DNA from: an uncultured Acetatifactor sp.
GTDB lineage: Bacteria > Bacillota > Clostridia > Lachnospirales > Lachnospiraceae
NCBI GenBank assembly: GCA_910586215.1
Contig: CAJUGH010000001.1
Coordinates: 1 to 64,000 of the forward strand
Length of the DNA: 64,000 nucleotides
Direction: 5' to 3'
Position 1 is the first letter of the stretch. Every line of letters starts with the position of its first letter. Below the pieces are notes generated by a model that made no database searches, was not told the DNA's origin, and worked only from the letters and a program-made list of their open reading frames with translations. Positions 1 through 7,068 of this stretch are shown in pieces. The position numbers and the translations under genes were made by a program.

Positions 1-2
1 AA

Positions 3-75
3 TGGAAGCAAAGGGGCTCGAACCCTTGACCTCCCGCTAGTCAGGCGAGCGCTCTCCCAGCTGAGCTATGCTTCC
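3..75 (-). tRNA. tRNA-Val (anticodon GAC)
   Basis: The reverse complement folds as a complete 73-nt cloverleaf: acceptor GGAAGCA/TGCTTCC, D stem GCTC/GAGC, anticodon stem CTCGC/GCGGG, five-base variable loop, T stem AAGGG/CCCTT with loop TTCGAGC, and discriminator A. CCA is not encoded. The seven-base anticodon loop is CTGACTA, which gives GAC (valine, GUC codons). Position 37 would then be U, where a purine is usual, so the identity is a little less sure than the tRNA call itself. Confidence 0.85.
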
Positions 76-157
76 ATGCACTCACTATAACACAGTTAAG
101 GGAAAAAGGGAAGGGGAAATTTTTCAAACTGGGAAAGGCAGTAAAAAATGTAAAAAT

Positions 158-203
158 TTGGACTAACAGTCCAATGACAGAAACATATGTTTGGTGGTAT
201 AAT
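158..203 (+). promoter_or_regulatory. Promoter with overlapping palindromic operator, upstream of small XRE gene
   Basis: The inverted repeat TTGGAC-taaca-GTCCAA (158-174) abuts a -35-like ATGACA (174-179), followed after 18 bp by a perfect TATAAT (198-203). The same arrangement recurs at 628-672. A palindrome touching the -35 box just ahead of an HTH gene suggests autorepression. This is inferred from layout only. Confidence 0.6.
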
Positions 204-258
204 GAAATAAGGATACCAGGTAAGGAAACACAGCAGGCATACAGGGAGGAAAGCTGGC

Positions 259-636
259 ATGAATATTTTTCTGAAATGTGGTTCAGAACGGGTGATTAGC
301 ATGGAGAGGACGGGAAAGCGTCTAAGGCACCTTATGCGGCAGGGCAGATACACTGTCAAGGATATCCAGGGGACATTGGGACTGGCCTGTCCCCAGCCGG
401 TATACCGCTGGATCCAGGGGAAGGCCCTGCCTACGGTGAACCATCTGTACATTTTAGCGGGACTGTTCCATATACACATGGAGGAACTGCTGGTGTCAGA
501 ATGTGAGGTGTTCGGGGCTGTTCTACAGGAAAGGGAGGATTCCGGGGACAGGGGAATGCGCCTTCGTACGTATGGGGAATATGCCCTGCCTGGAAGCAGG
601 GACAGGACACCGGGAAAAAACGGGACTTTGGACTAA
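259..636 (+). CDS. Small XRE-type helix-turn-helix regulator
   Basis: A 125-residue protein with a helix-turn-helix core at about residues 31-79 (YTVKDIQGTLGL, then PVYRWIQGKALPTVNHL and a final helix LAGLFHIHMEELL), the usual XRE/Cro layout. The tail after residue 85 is charged and looks disordered. The ATG at 259 is chosen because GGGAGG lies 9 bases ahead of it; an internal ATG at 301 has a much poorer ribosome site. It is expected to be a DNA-binding regulator. The best candidate sites are the two near-identical palindromic promoters at 158-203 and 628-672, the second of which contains this gene's own TAA stop codon. The real target is not known. Confidence 0.7.
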   Translation: MNIFLKCGSERVISMERTGKRLRHLMRQGRYTVKDIQGTLGLACPQPVYRWIQGKALPTVNHLYILAGLFHIHMEELLVSECEVFGAVLQEREDSGDRGMRLRTYGEYALPGSRDRTPGKNGTLD

Positions 637-672
637 CCGTCCAATGACAGATGGCAGGATATGGGGTATAAT
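628..672 (+). promoter_or_regulatory. Second copy of the operator-promoter, overlapping the XRE stop codon
   Basis: TTGGAC-taacc-GTCCAA (628-644) runs into ATGACA (644-649) and, 17 bp later, TATAAT (667-672). It repeats the 158-203 element with one mismatch across the palindrome and -35. It fires rightward into the 3' end of the minus-strand XRE gene at 738-968, so its transcript would be antisense to that gene. No + strand gene follows closely. Confidence 0.55.
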
Positions 673-737
673 AGTCATATGGCTGGCAGGTGCCAGGGGC
701 AGCCGGGACTGGCTGTCCCTGGGAAAAGGGTTAGGAA

Positions 738-968
738 TCATTCCTGCGCGGATGGATGGAAAACCAGCAGGTCCTGTATCTCGCATTCCAATACAGTGCA
801 GAGTTTGCACAGGACATAGGTATCCAGCCGGGTGATGTTGTTGGTGCAGTAATTATCTATCTGTTTCCAGTTCATCTCGGCTTTGTGGGACAGCTTATTT
901 TTGCTAAGTTTTTTCTGCTTCATCAGTTCTGATAGCCGAATTTCCAGATGACCATAATTTTCTTCCAT
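738..968 (-). CDS. XRE-family transcriptional regulator (small, HTH only)
   Basis: A 76-residue protein consisting of a single Cro/C1-type HTH (RLSELMKQKKLSKNKLSHKA, then MNWKQIDNYCTNN and a closing helix LCKLCTVLECEIQDLLVF). It resembles the small YozG-like regulators of Firmicutes. The ATG at 968 is chosen over upstream in-frame starts because GGAG lies 7 bases before it on the minus strand and the HTH begins directly after it. It converges with the promoter at 628-672, whose transcript would be antisense to this mRNA. Target unknown. Confidence 0.8.
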   Translation of the reverse strand: MEENYGHLEIRLSELMKQKKLSKNKLSHKAEMNWKQIDNYCTNNITRLDTYVLCKLCTVLECEIQDLLVFHPSAQE

Positions 969-1135
969 TGCTTTGCTCCTATTCCTGGTAAAGTGGTATG
1001 GTAAATGGTATATTATCCCCATTATTTTATAGTTGATACAGTACTTTTGTAACCCTAAACAAGTTGCAGAGATATAAATATAGAAACGTGTGTTTCCTGC
1101 AAATTGGGCTAATCCATTTTCAAGGAGGGACATGT

Positions 1136-1258
1136 ATGATACTGTTCCCCGCAGCATGGCTGTGGATAGTAGCGAATTTTATCTGTTTTTCAAGAAAATG
1201 GAGTTATCTACTTGCATTTTCGCATAATGCTTGTTATAGTAGTCTTGCCATCTTATAG
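1136..1258 (+). CDS. Possible small hydrophobic ORF (40 aa)
   Basis: A strong ribosome site, AAGGAGGG (1122-1129), lies 6 bases before this ATG. The product would be 40 residues with a hydrophobic stretch near the N terminus (ILFPAAWLWIVANFICF). An overlapping frame from ATG 1132 gives a 31-residue peptide but with only 2 bases of spacing. Neither is recognised; either could be a gene remnant. The ribosome site is the only real support. Confidence 0.3.
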   Translation: MILFPAAWLWIVANFICFSRKWSYLLAFSHNACYSSLAIL

Positions 1259-1301
1259 AAGTATTATAATATTAAATATAGAATACAAGAAGGAGGATAT
1301 T

Positions 1302-1727
1302 ATGGCAGAATTACAGGAAACGAAGACAGTAATGGACGGATTGGAGGGACAGCTATCAAAACTGGTCCATGAACTGGGCAGGATCGCGGATGCGCTTGAA
1401 AAACCGGCGCAGCAATTTCCAGGGATGACCGTGGAAGCATCCAATGATTTTCTGGAGCAGTTCTACTATGGGAATCTGGAACCGGCCAATGAGATAACTG
1501 GGGAGGACCTGCGTGCGAACCTGGAAGAAGTCATTGGGCTGCAGGATGCCTTGTGCAGCAAGCTTACGGGGGAACAGTGGGAGTTGTACGAGCAGCTACA
1601 GACTCTCTGTGAGAAGAGGAACAGTCGGGAGACAGAACTGGGGTTCTATACGGGATTCCGCATGGCGATGCAGATGGTTATGGCGGGTATGGTTCCTATG
1701 GGCAGGAATGGCAGCCTTGAAAGGTAA
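1302..1727 (+). CDS. DUF6809-like protein
   Basis: A 141-residue protein of unknown function. The C-terminal 90 residues fit the small Lachnospiraceae family DUF6809: an N-terminal FLEQFYYGNLEP motif, a helical middle with LTGEQWELYEQL, and a final helix GFYTGFRMAMQMVMAGM. The first 45 residues form an extra amphipathic helical segment (LEGQLSKLVHELGRIADALE), possibly coiled coil. The ATG at 1302 follows AAGGAGGATATT, a near-ideal ribosome site, so the longer reading frame upstream is rejected. A TATAAT at 1265-1270 could be the -10 box, but no good -35 is visible. Family assignment is from memory of the motif. Confidence 0.7.
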   Translation: MAELQETKTVMDGLEGQLSKLVHELGRIADALEKPAQQFPGMTVEASNDFLEQFYYGNLEPANEITGEDLRANLEEVIGLQDALCSKLTGEQWELYEQLQTLCEKRNSRETELGFYTGFRMAMQMVMAGMVPMGRNGSLER

Positions 1728-2085
1728 CAGGGAAAGGTTAGTGGGGAAGCGGCACAAGAGAAAAAAGGTATAGAAGGAAAACGGAATAAAAGGGAAAAGG
1801 CATAAGAGGAGAATGGCAGTAGGCTGGTGAAAATGGAGAGTTGGCCTGCTGCCTTTTTGCAGGCATAAAACCACAAACTACCACATAAAAACAATATTAA
1901 TCAAAGGAAAACAACACAAAGGGAATAAAAAAAGCCGTCAGATTTATTGACATCTGTGACATATGGGCCTATACTAGATATCATAGGGTTTGAGTGGATT
2001 TCCTGCCAGGATGGCCAGGGGACAGGATGACGGACCAAGGGGCAGGAGCAGATACAGGACAGGTACATAACGGAAGGGAGCGGCA
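1728..2085 (+). other. Intergenic region ahead of the diol dehydratase operon
   Basis: No gene seen. It holds a weak hairpin GCCTGC/GCAGGC (1844-1864, no good U-tract) that may end the DUF6809 transcript, an A/C-rich stretch with AAACCACA (1868-1875) and GAAAACAACACAA (1907-1919), and the promoter at 1947-1975. A long untranslated leader of about 100 nt follows the -10 box. Confidence 0.6.
1947..1975 (+). promoter_or_regulatory. Sigma-A promoter of the diol dehydratase operon
   Basis: Consensus TTGACA (1947-1952), a 17-bp spacer, and TATACT (1970-1975). The upstream A/C-rich elements AAACCACA and GAAAACAACACAA are shared with the second promoter of the locus at 6987-7015, so both are probably under one control system, plausibly the DeoR-type regulator at 15926. 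Confidence 0.8.
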
Positions 2086-4611
2086 ATGGCAGACTATTAT
2101 ACACAGGAGATACCGAAGACAGACAGGATACCCGAATTGGTGGCACATCTGTATGCGAAGATGCCGGAGATCGAATCGGCAAGGGCCAGGCTGATCACGG
2201 AGTCCTACAAGGCTACGGAGGACAAGCCGGTGATCATGCGGCGGGCTATGGCGTTTGCACACATTCTTGACAACATTCCCATCATTATCAGGGAGGGGGA
2301 ACTGATCGTGGGCAGCACCACCATTGCGCCCAGGGGATGCCAGACCTATCCCGAATTTTCCTACAAATGGCTGGAGGCAGAGTTTGACACGGTTGCCACC
2401 AGGAAGGCAGATCCTTTTTATATAGCGGAGCAGACCAAGAAGGAGCTTCTGGAGGCAGATGCCTACTGGGAGGGGAAGACCACCAGCGAACTGGCCACTT
2501 CCCTGATGACGGAGGAGACCAGGAAGGCCATAGAACATAATATGTTTACCCCTGGAAACTATTTCTACAATGGGGTGGGCCATGTGACGGTGCAGTATGA
2601 CAAGGTTCTGGCCATTGGATACGAAGGTATCCTGGCCCAGGTGGAAGAGGAACTGGGAAGGTGTCATCCCGGTGATGCAGACTACTGCACCAGGAGCCAG
2701 TTCCTGCAGGCTGTGATCATCAGCTGCAAGGCCGTGATCCGCTATGCTGTCCGCTATGCCAGTCTGGCTGAGCAGGAGGCAGGCGCCTGTACGGATCCTG
2801 CCAGGAGACAGGAGTTGCTCCGGATAGCCGCCAACTGCAGGAAGGTGCCTGCAAAGGGAGCCACCTCCTTCTATGAGGCCTGCCAGAGTTTCTGGTTCGT
2901 CCAACAGCTTTTGCAGATTGAGTCCAGCGGCCATTCCATTTCTCCCGGCCGTTTTGACCAGTACATGTATCCCTATTATAAAGCTGACCTGGATGCAGGG
3001 AGGCTGACCAGGGAATTCGCCCAGGAGCTGATCGACTGTATCTGGGTGAAACTCAATGATCTGAACAAATGCCGTGACGCTGCCAGTGCGGAAGGGTTTG
3101 CAGGGTACAGCCTGTTCCAGAACCTGATTGTGGGCGGACAGGACAAGGACGGTGTGGACGTGACCAATGACCTGTCCTTCATGTGCATCACGGCTTCCAA
3201 GCATGTGTTCCTGCCCCAGCCGTCCCTTTCCATCCGCGTGTGGAACAAGTCTCCCCATGCGCTTCTGCTGAAGGCGGCAGACCTAACCCGGACAGGCATC
3301 GGCCTGCCGGCCTATTACAATGATGAGGTGATCATTCCTTCCCTTTTGAGCAGGGGCCTTACCCTGGAGGACGCCAGGGAATACAATATCATCGGTTGTG
3401 TGGAACCCCAGAAGGCCGGGAAGACGGAAGGATGGCATGATGCAGCCTTCTATAATATGTGCCGTCCCCTGGAACTGGTATTCTCCAATGGATGGGATAA
3501 AGGAGAGAAGATCAGCATAGAGACAGGCCGGGTGGAGGACATGGCCACCTTTGAGGAGTTCTATGATGCCTACAAGAAGCAGCAGGAATACAATATCTCC
3601 CTGCTGGTAAATGCAGACAATGCCATTGATGTGGCCCATGCCACCCGCTGTCCGCTGCCTTTTCTCTCCTGTATGGTAGATGACTGTATCAAGAGGGGCA
3701 AGACGGTACAGGAAGGTGGTGCGGTCTATAATTTCACAGGCCCCCAGGGCTTCGGTATCGCCAATATGGCAGATTCCCTGTATGCCATCAAGAAGCTGGT
3801 ATATGAGGAGAAGAAGGTGACCATGGCAGAGTACAAGAAGGCCCTTGCCATGAACTACGGACAGGGCTTTGATGCCATCAGTGCCGGGGAGATCGTCACG
3901 CAGATCCTTAAGGAGATGGAGCACAGTGGCCTGGCCGTGGACGAATCCCAGGTAGCAGGTATGATCACGGCAGTGATGGAGACCCAGTTACCTCCCGAAG
4001 AGAAGAAGCGTTACGAGGAGATCCTGGAACTGATCGGGCAGGTGCCCAAGTTCGGCAACGATATCGAGGAAGTGGACATGTTTGCCAGGGATGTGGCATA
4101 CACCTATACCAGGCCGCTTCTGCAATACCGTAATCCCAGGGGAGGCCAGTTCCAGGCCGGATTATACCCGGTGTCGGCCAATGTACCTCTGGGTGCCCAG
4201 ACAGGGGCCACTCCGGATGGCCGGCTGGCCCATACCCCCGTGGCAGATGGGGTGTCCCCCTCTGCAGGAAAGGATGTGCATGGCCCTACCGCGGCGGCGA
4301 ACTCTGTGGCCAAGCTGGATCACGGGATTGCATCCAACGGCACCCTGTTCAACCAGAAGTTCCATCCCACGGCCCTTTCCGGGGAGAAGGGACTGGAGAA
4401 CTTTGTGGCGTTGATCCGTTCCTATTTTGACCAGAAGGGCAGCCACATGCAGTTCAACGTGGTGGACAGGCAGACCCTGTTAGATGCCCAGGCCCATCCG
4501 GAGCAGTATGCCCACCTGGTGGTGCGCGTGGCCGGGTACAGTGCCTTGTTCACAACCCTGTCCAAGTCCCTGCAGGACGATATCATCCGCAGGACGGAGC
4601 AGGGGCTCTAG
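2086..4611 (+). CDS. Glycyl radical B12-independent 1,2-propanediol (glycerol) dehydratase
   Basis: An 841-residue glycyl radical enzyme expected to dehydrate 1,2-propanediol to propionaldehyde. Active-site residues are all visible: thiyl Cys438 and base Glu440 in the diol-dehydratase signature GCVEPQ, His166 (GVGHVT), His283-Ser284 (SSGHS), Asp452, and radical Gly817 in RVAGYSA near the C terminus. GCVEP plus this His/Asp set separates it from pyruvate formate-lyase. From memory it is about 50 residues longer than the C. butyricum glycerol dehydratase, with the extra length between Asp452 and the glycyl loop. The start follows GGGAG. There is no obvious N-terminal encapsulation helix. It is first in an operon with its activase and lies upstream of shell genes, so it is the signature enzyme of the compartment. 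Choline lyase is unlikely because the next steps are propanediol-type. Confidence 0.93.
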   Translation: MADYYTQEIPKTDRIPELVAHLYAKMPEIESARARLITESYKATEDKPVIMRRAMAFAHILDNIPIIIREGELIVGSTTIAPRGCQTYPEFSYKWLEAEFDTVATRKADPFYIAEQTKKELLEADAYWEGKTTSELATSLMTEETRKAIEHNMFTPGNYFYNGVGHVTVQYDKVLAIGYEGILAQVEEELGRCHPGDADYCTRSQFLQAVIISCKAVIRYAVRYASLAEQEAGACTDPARRQELLRIAANCRKVPAKGATSFYEACQSFWFVQQLLQIESSGHSISPGRFDQYMYPYYKADLDAGRLTREFAQELIDCIWVKLNDLNKCRDAASAEGFAGYSLFQNLIVGGQDKDGVDVTNDLSFMCITASKHVFLPQPSLSIRVWNKSPHALLLKAADLTRTGIGLPAYYNDEVIIPSLLSRGLTLEDAREYNIIGCVEPQKAGKTEGWHDAAFYNMCRPLELVFSNGWDKGEKISIETGRVEDMATFEEFYDAYKKQQEYNISLLVNADNAIDVAHATRCPLPFLSCMVDDCIKRGKTVQEGGAVYNFTGPQGFGIANMADSLYAIKKLVYEEKKVTMAEYKKALAMNYGQGFDAISAGEIVTQILKEMEHSGLAVDESQVAGMITAVMETQLPPEEKKRYEEILELIGQVPKFGNDIEEVDMFARDVAYTYTRPLLQYRNPRGGQFQAGLYPVSANVPLGAQTGATPDGRLAHTPVADGVSPSAGKDVHGPTAAANSVAKLDHGIASNGTLFNQKFHPTALSGEKGLENFVALIRSYFDQKGSHMQFNVVDRQTLLDAQAHPEQYAHLVVRVAGYSALFTTLSKSLQDDIIRRTEQGL

Positions 4612-4629
4612 GAAGGGACATGAAGGATA

Positions 4630-5379
4630 ATGATTGTAAAAAGCGAATTTCCGATTCTGGAATATAGCACGGACAAAATCGCGGTCATCAATCCGGACAG
4701 GGAAGCATCCAAAGCGGACAGGGAGGGCCAGGGCGCAGGGGGATTTGGGCGTTTCCCCAGGCTCTGCCTGGTCACGTTCTTCGAGGAGGTGCTTAAGGGC
4801 GCGGTAGAGCAGTATGGAGGCGAAAAGATAGGCACCTATGTCTCGGAGATGAAGGATTTCCATGTGTACCGCTTCAGCGTGGAGGGGACGGAAGTCTGCG
4901 CCGTACAGGCGGTGGTGGCTTCAGGCTCCATTGCCATGATGACGGAGATGCTCTACGGCTCCGGCGTGGAGGTGATTGTCTGCTGCGGCGGCTGCGGAGT
5001 GCTGGACGATATCCCTGAGGGAACCATAATCATCCCGGTGTGGGCCCTGCGGGATGAGGGGGCATCCTACAAATACTTGCCGCCTGCGCGGTTCATTGAG
5101 TTACAGTCCGGGCCTATCCTGCGGTTTAGGGAAGTCCTGTCCGGCCACGGTATTCCTTACATAGAATGCGCCACCTGGTCAACGGATGGCTTCTACCGGG
5201 AGACCAAAGAGATGGTGGCCATCGCCCAGTTCCGTGGTAAGGTCTTCGGGCAGATCCTCTACAGCGGGGATATTTTGACCGGAGGCGCGGAGGACTATGA
5301 CGACAGAGACTGGAACAATAATGTTTCCGCAAGGGAGAAGCTGTTTGCGCTTGCTTTGGAGGCATTGTGCAGGCTATGA
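4630..5379 (+). CDS. Nucleoside phosphorylase-like protein with internal deletion
   Basis: A 249-residue protein of the uridine/purine nucleoside phosphorylase (PNP_UDP_1) superfamily: phosphate-binding region QAVVASGSIAMMTEMLYGSG, then VIVCCGGCGVLDDIPEGTII, DEGASYKYLPP, TWSTDGFYRETKEMV, and LYSGDIL near the end. In this family RETKEMV is normally followed by a helix and the substrate-binding VEMEC/VEMEA motif before the next helix. Here the sequence jumps directly to AIAQFRGK, so roughly 20 residues including the VEME glutamates appear to be missing at about residue 196. The frame is intact. It sits 18 bp after the dehydratase and 9 bp before the activase, a surprising place for nucleoside salvage. 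It may be inactive or have taken another role. Confidence 0.75.
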   Translation: MIVKSEFPILEYSTDKIAVINPDREASKADREGQGAGGFGRFPRLCLVTFFEEVLKGAVEQYGGEKIGTYVSEMKDFHVYRFSVEGTEVCAVQAVVASGSIAMMTEMLYGSGVEVIVCCGGCGVLDDIPEGTIIIPVWALRDEGASYKYLPPARFIELQSGPILRFREVLSGHGIPYIECATWSTDGFYRETKEMVAIAQFRGKVFGQILYSGDILTGGAEDYDDRDWNNNVSAREKLFALALEALCRL

Positions 5380-5388
5380 ATAGGAAAG

Positions 5389-6222
5389 ATGGAAATGCCG
5401 TTTGTGCGGCAGGATGAGATGAAAATGATGACGGATTATTTACAGACAAAAGGACGGATCTTCGACATACAGCGCTACTCCATCCACGATGGCACAGGTA
5501 TCCGTACCATCTGTTTCCTGAAGGGCTGCGTGCTGCGGTGTAAATGGTGCTGCAACCCGGAATCCCAGGAGTACCGCATCCAGGAGATGACAGTCCAGGG
5601 CAGGAAAAAGGTAATCGGCCAGGACGTGACGGTGGCCCAGGTCATGGAGACCGTGGAGAAGGACAGGCCCTATTACAACCGTTCCGGGGGCGGGCTGACC
5701 CTGTCTGGCGGGGAGAGCCTCTGCCAGCCGGAATTTGCCAGGGACCTGCTGCGGGCGGCCAAAGCTGTGGGGATCAATACCGCCATGGAGAGCATGGGCT
5801 GTGCAAAATGGGAAGTCATAGAGCAGATCCTGCCTTACCTGGATCACTATCTGATGGATATCAAGCATATGGACAGTGCCAAGCATAAGGCTTTCACCGG
5901 AAAAGGGAATGAACTGATGCTGGAGAATGCAGGGAAGATTGCCGCTTCCGGCCAGATCCGGCTCAGCATCCGGGTGCCTGTGGTTCCCACTTTCAATGAC
6001 ACGCCAGAGGAAATCCGGGCCATTGCCCGGTTCGCGGACGGGCTGCCCAGTGTGGAGGACATCTACCTGTTGCCTTATCACAGGCTGGGGCAGGACAAAT
6101 ATGAGGGGCTGGGCCGGACATATGAACTGCCGGATCTCCTGCCGCCGGAGCAGTCCCATATGGAGCGGCTGCGCCAGGAAGTGACAGGTTGCACAAAGCT
6201 CAGATGCCATATTGGAGGGTGA
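5389..6222 (+). CDS. Glycyl radical enzyme activating enzyme (radical SAM)
   Basis: A 277-residue radical SAM enzyme that would install the glycyl radical on the dehydratase upstream. The [4Fe-4S] motif is GCVLRCKWCCNPE (Cys-x3-Cys-x2-Cys), preceded by the family signature YSIHDGTGIRT and followed by GGGLTLSGGESL. Unlike the C. butyricum-type diol dehydratase activases, no ferredoxin-like insert with two extra cysteine clusters follows the first motif; the sequence goes straight to VQGRKKVIGQDVTV as in PFL-AE. The start is uncertain: AGGAAAG directly abuts the ATG at 5389 but sits 6 bases before the in-frame ATG at 5395, and another ATG lies at 5419. It closely follows the phosphorylase-like gene in the same operon. 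Confidence 0.92.
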   Translation: MEMPFVRQDEMKMMTDYLQTKGRIFDIQRYSIHDGTGIRTICFLKGCVLRCKWCCNPESQEYRIQEMTVQGRKKVIGQDVTVAQVMETVEKDRPYYNRSGGGLTLSGGESLCQPEFARDLLRAAKAVGINTAMESMGCAKWEVIEQILPYLDHYLMDIKHMDSAKHKAFTGKGNELMLENAGKIAASGQIRLSIRVPVVPTFNDTPEEIRAIARFADGLPSVEDIYLLPYHRLGQDKYEGLGRTYELPDLLPPEQSHMERLRQEVTGCTKLRCHIGG

Positions 6223-6274
6223 CCTTGAGACCAACATCTCCTGGGGCGTGTAAACGGGGGAAAGCGAAATAACA

Positions 6275-6940
6275 GTGCAGATGGGGGTAGGTGTGGAGAA
6301 GAGAATCATAGAGGACATCACAAACTTCATTTTCCTGGAAGACAGACTGCCTGACAGGCATGACTGGGAGACTTCTGCACAGCCGGCAGATGTTATCTTT
6401 ATTCCGGGAGGCTCTTATCCGGAACTGCCGGAGCGGGCGGCCGGGCTCTGGAAAGAGGGATATGCTCCCTATATCGTGCCTTCGGGCAGGTACTCCGTGA
6501 CCACGGAAAGGTTTCTGGGAGCAAAGTCCAAGGCAGAAGTGTACTGGAAAGAGTATGAGACCGAGTGTGCGTTTTATACGGATGTCCTGCTGAAAAGCGG
6601 GGTGGATCCGGATAGCATCCTTCCAGAGCCCAAAGCCCAGTTTACCGCCGAGAACGCCCGGTTTTCCAGAAAAGTCCTGGATGCAAGGGGAATCTATCCG
6701 AAAAGGGCCATCCTCTGCTGTAAGGGATACCATTCCCGAAGATGCCTGATGTACTACCAGGTGAACTTTCCGGAGACGGAACTGCTGGTGGTGCCTGTGT
6801 ATGTGAATGTGACCAGGGAAAACTGGTATAAGACAGCGGCAGGCCGGGAAAAAGTACTGGGGGAACTGAAGAGACTGGGAACCCAGTTTACACCGGAACT
6901 TACGCCGGAATGGCATCAGTTTGGAGAGGGATTCGCCTAA
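6275..6940 (+). CDS. YdcF/SanA-like DUF218 family protein
   Basis: A 221-residue protein of the YdcF (DUF218) fold: PADVIFIPGGSYPELPERA near residue 40, then YIVPSGRYS, ESEC-like acidic segment ETECAFYTDVLL, AENARFSRKVL, and AILCCKGYHSRRCLMYYQV, matching the usual order of motifs. There is no signal peptide or membrane segment, so it is probably cytoplasmic, in contrast to SanA. The function of this family is poorly known; an adenosyl-ligand-binding Rossmann-like domain has been proposed for YdcF. The GTG at 6275 is preferred because GGGGGAAAG lies about 10 bases ahead; an ATG at 6281 is the alternative. It ends the first transcription unit of the locus, 52 bp after the activase. Confidence 0.75.
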   Translation: MQMGVGVEKRIIEDITNFIFLEDRLPDRHDWETSAQPADVIFIPGGSYPELPERAAGLWKEGYAPYIVPSGRYSVTTERFLGAKSKAEVYWKEYETECAFYTDVLLKSGVDPDSILPEPKAQFTAENARFSRKVLDARGIYPKRAILCCKGYHSRRCLMYYQVNFPETELLVVPVYVNVTRENWYKTAAGREKVLGELKRLGTQFTPELTPEWHQFGEGFA

Positions 6941-6986
6941 AAACCACAGAAATAAATAGAAAACAACACAATCCAACATGAATTTG

Positions 6987-7015
6987 TTGACTTGTGTGGT
7001 ATATAGGCTTATAAT
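6987..7015 (+). promoter_or_regulatory. Sigma-A promoter of the aldolase-shell operon
   Basis: TTGACT (6987-6992), a 17-bp spacer and perfect TATAAT (7010-7015). Upstream AAACCACA (6941-6948) and GAAAACAACACAA (6959-6971) repeat elements found before the promoter at 1947. The second element starts 28 bp before this -35 and 40 bp before the other, a difference of about one helical turn. Confidence 0.8.
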
Positions 7016-7068
7016 GAAGCCAGGTAACCATTTTTTTAGAAACCATCAATCATACAGGAGGAATCAAC

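Noticed and set aside
1981..3258. 425-codon open frame on the minus strand under the dehydratase gene
   Set aside because: No ribosome site or family motif. It is the antisense shadow of a GC-rich, strongly conserved gene. The same applies to 8624-10033, 21602-22723, 33251-34639 and 53177-54640 on the minus strand.
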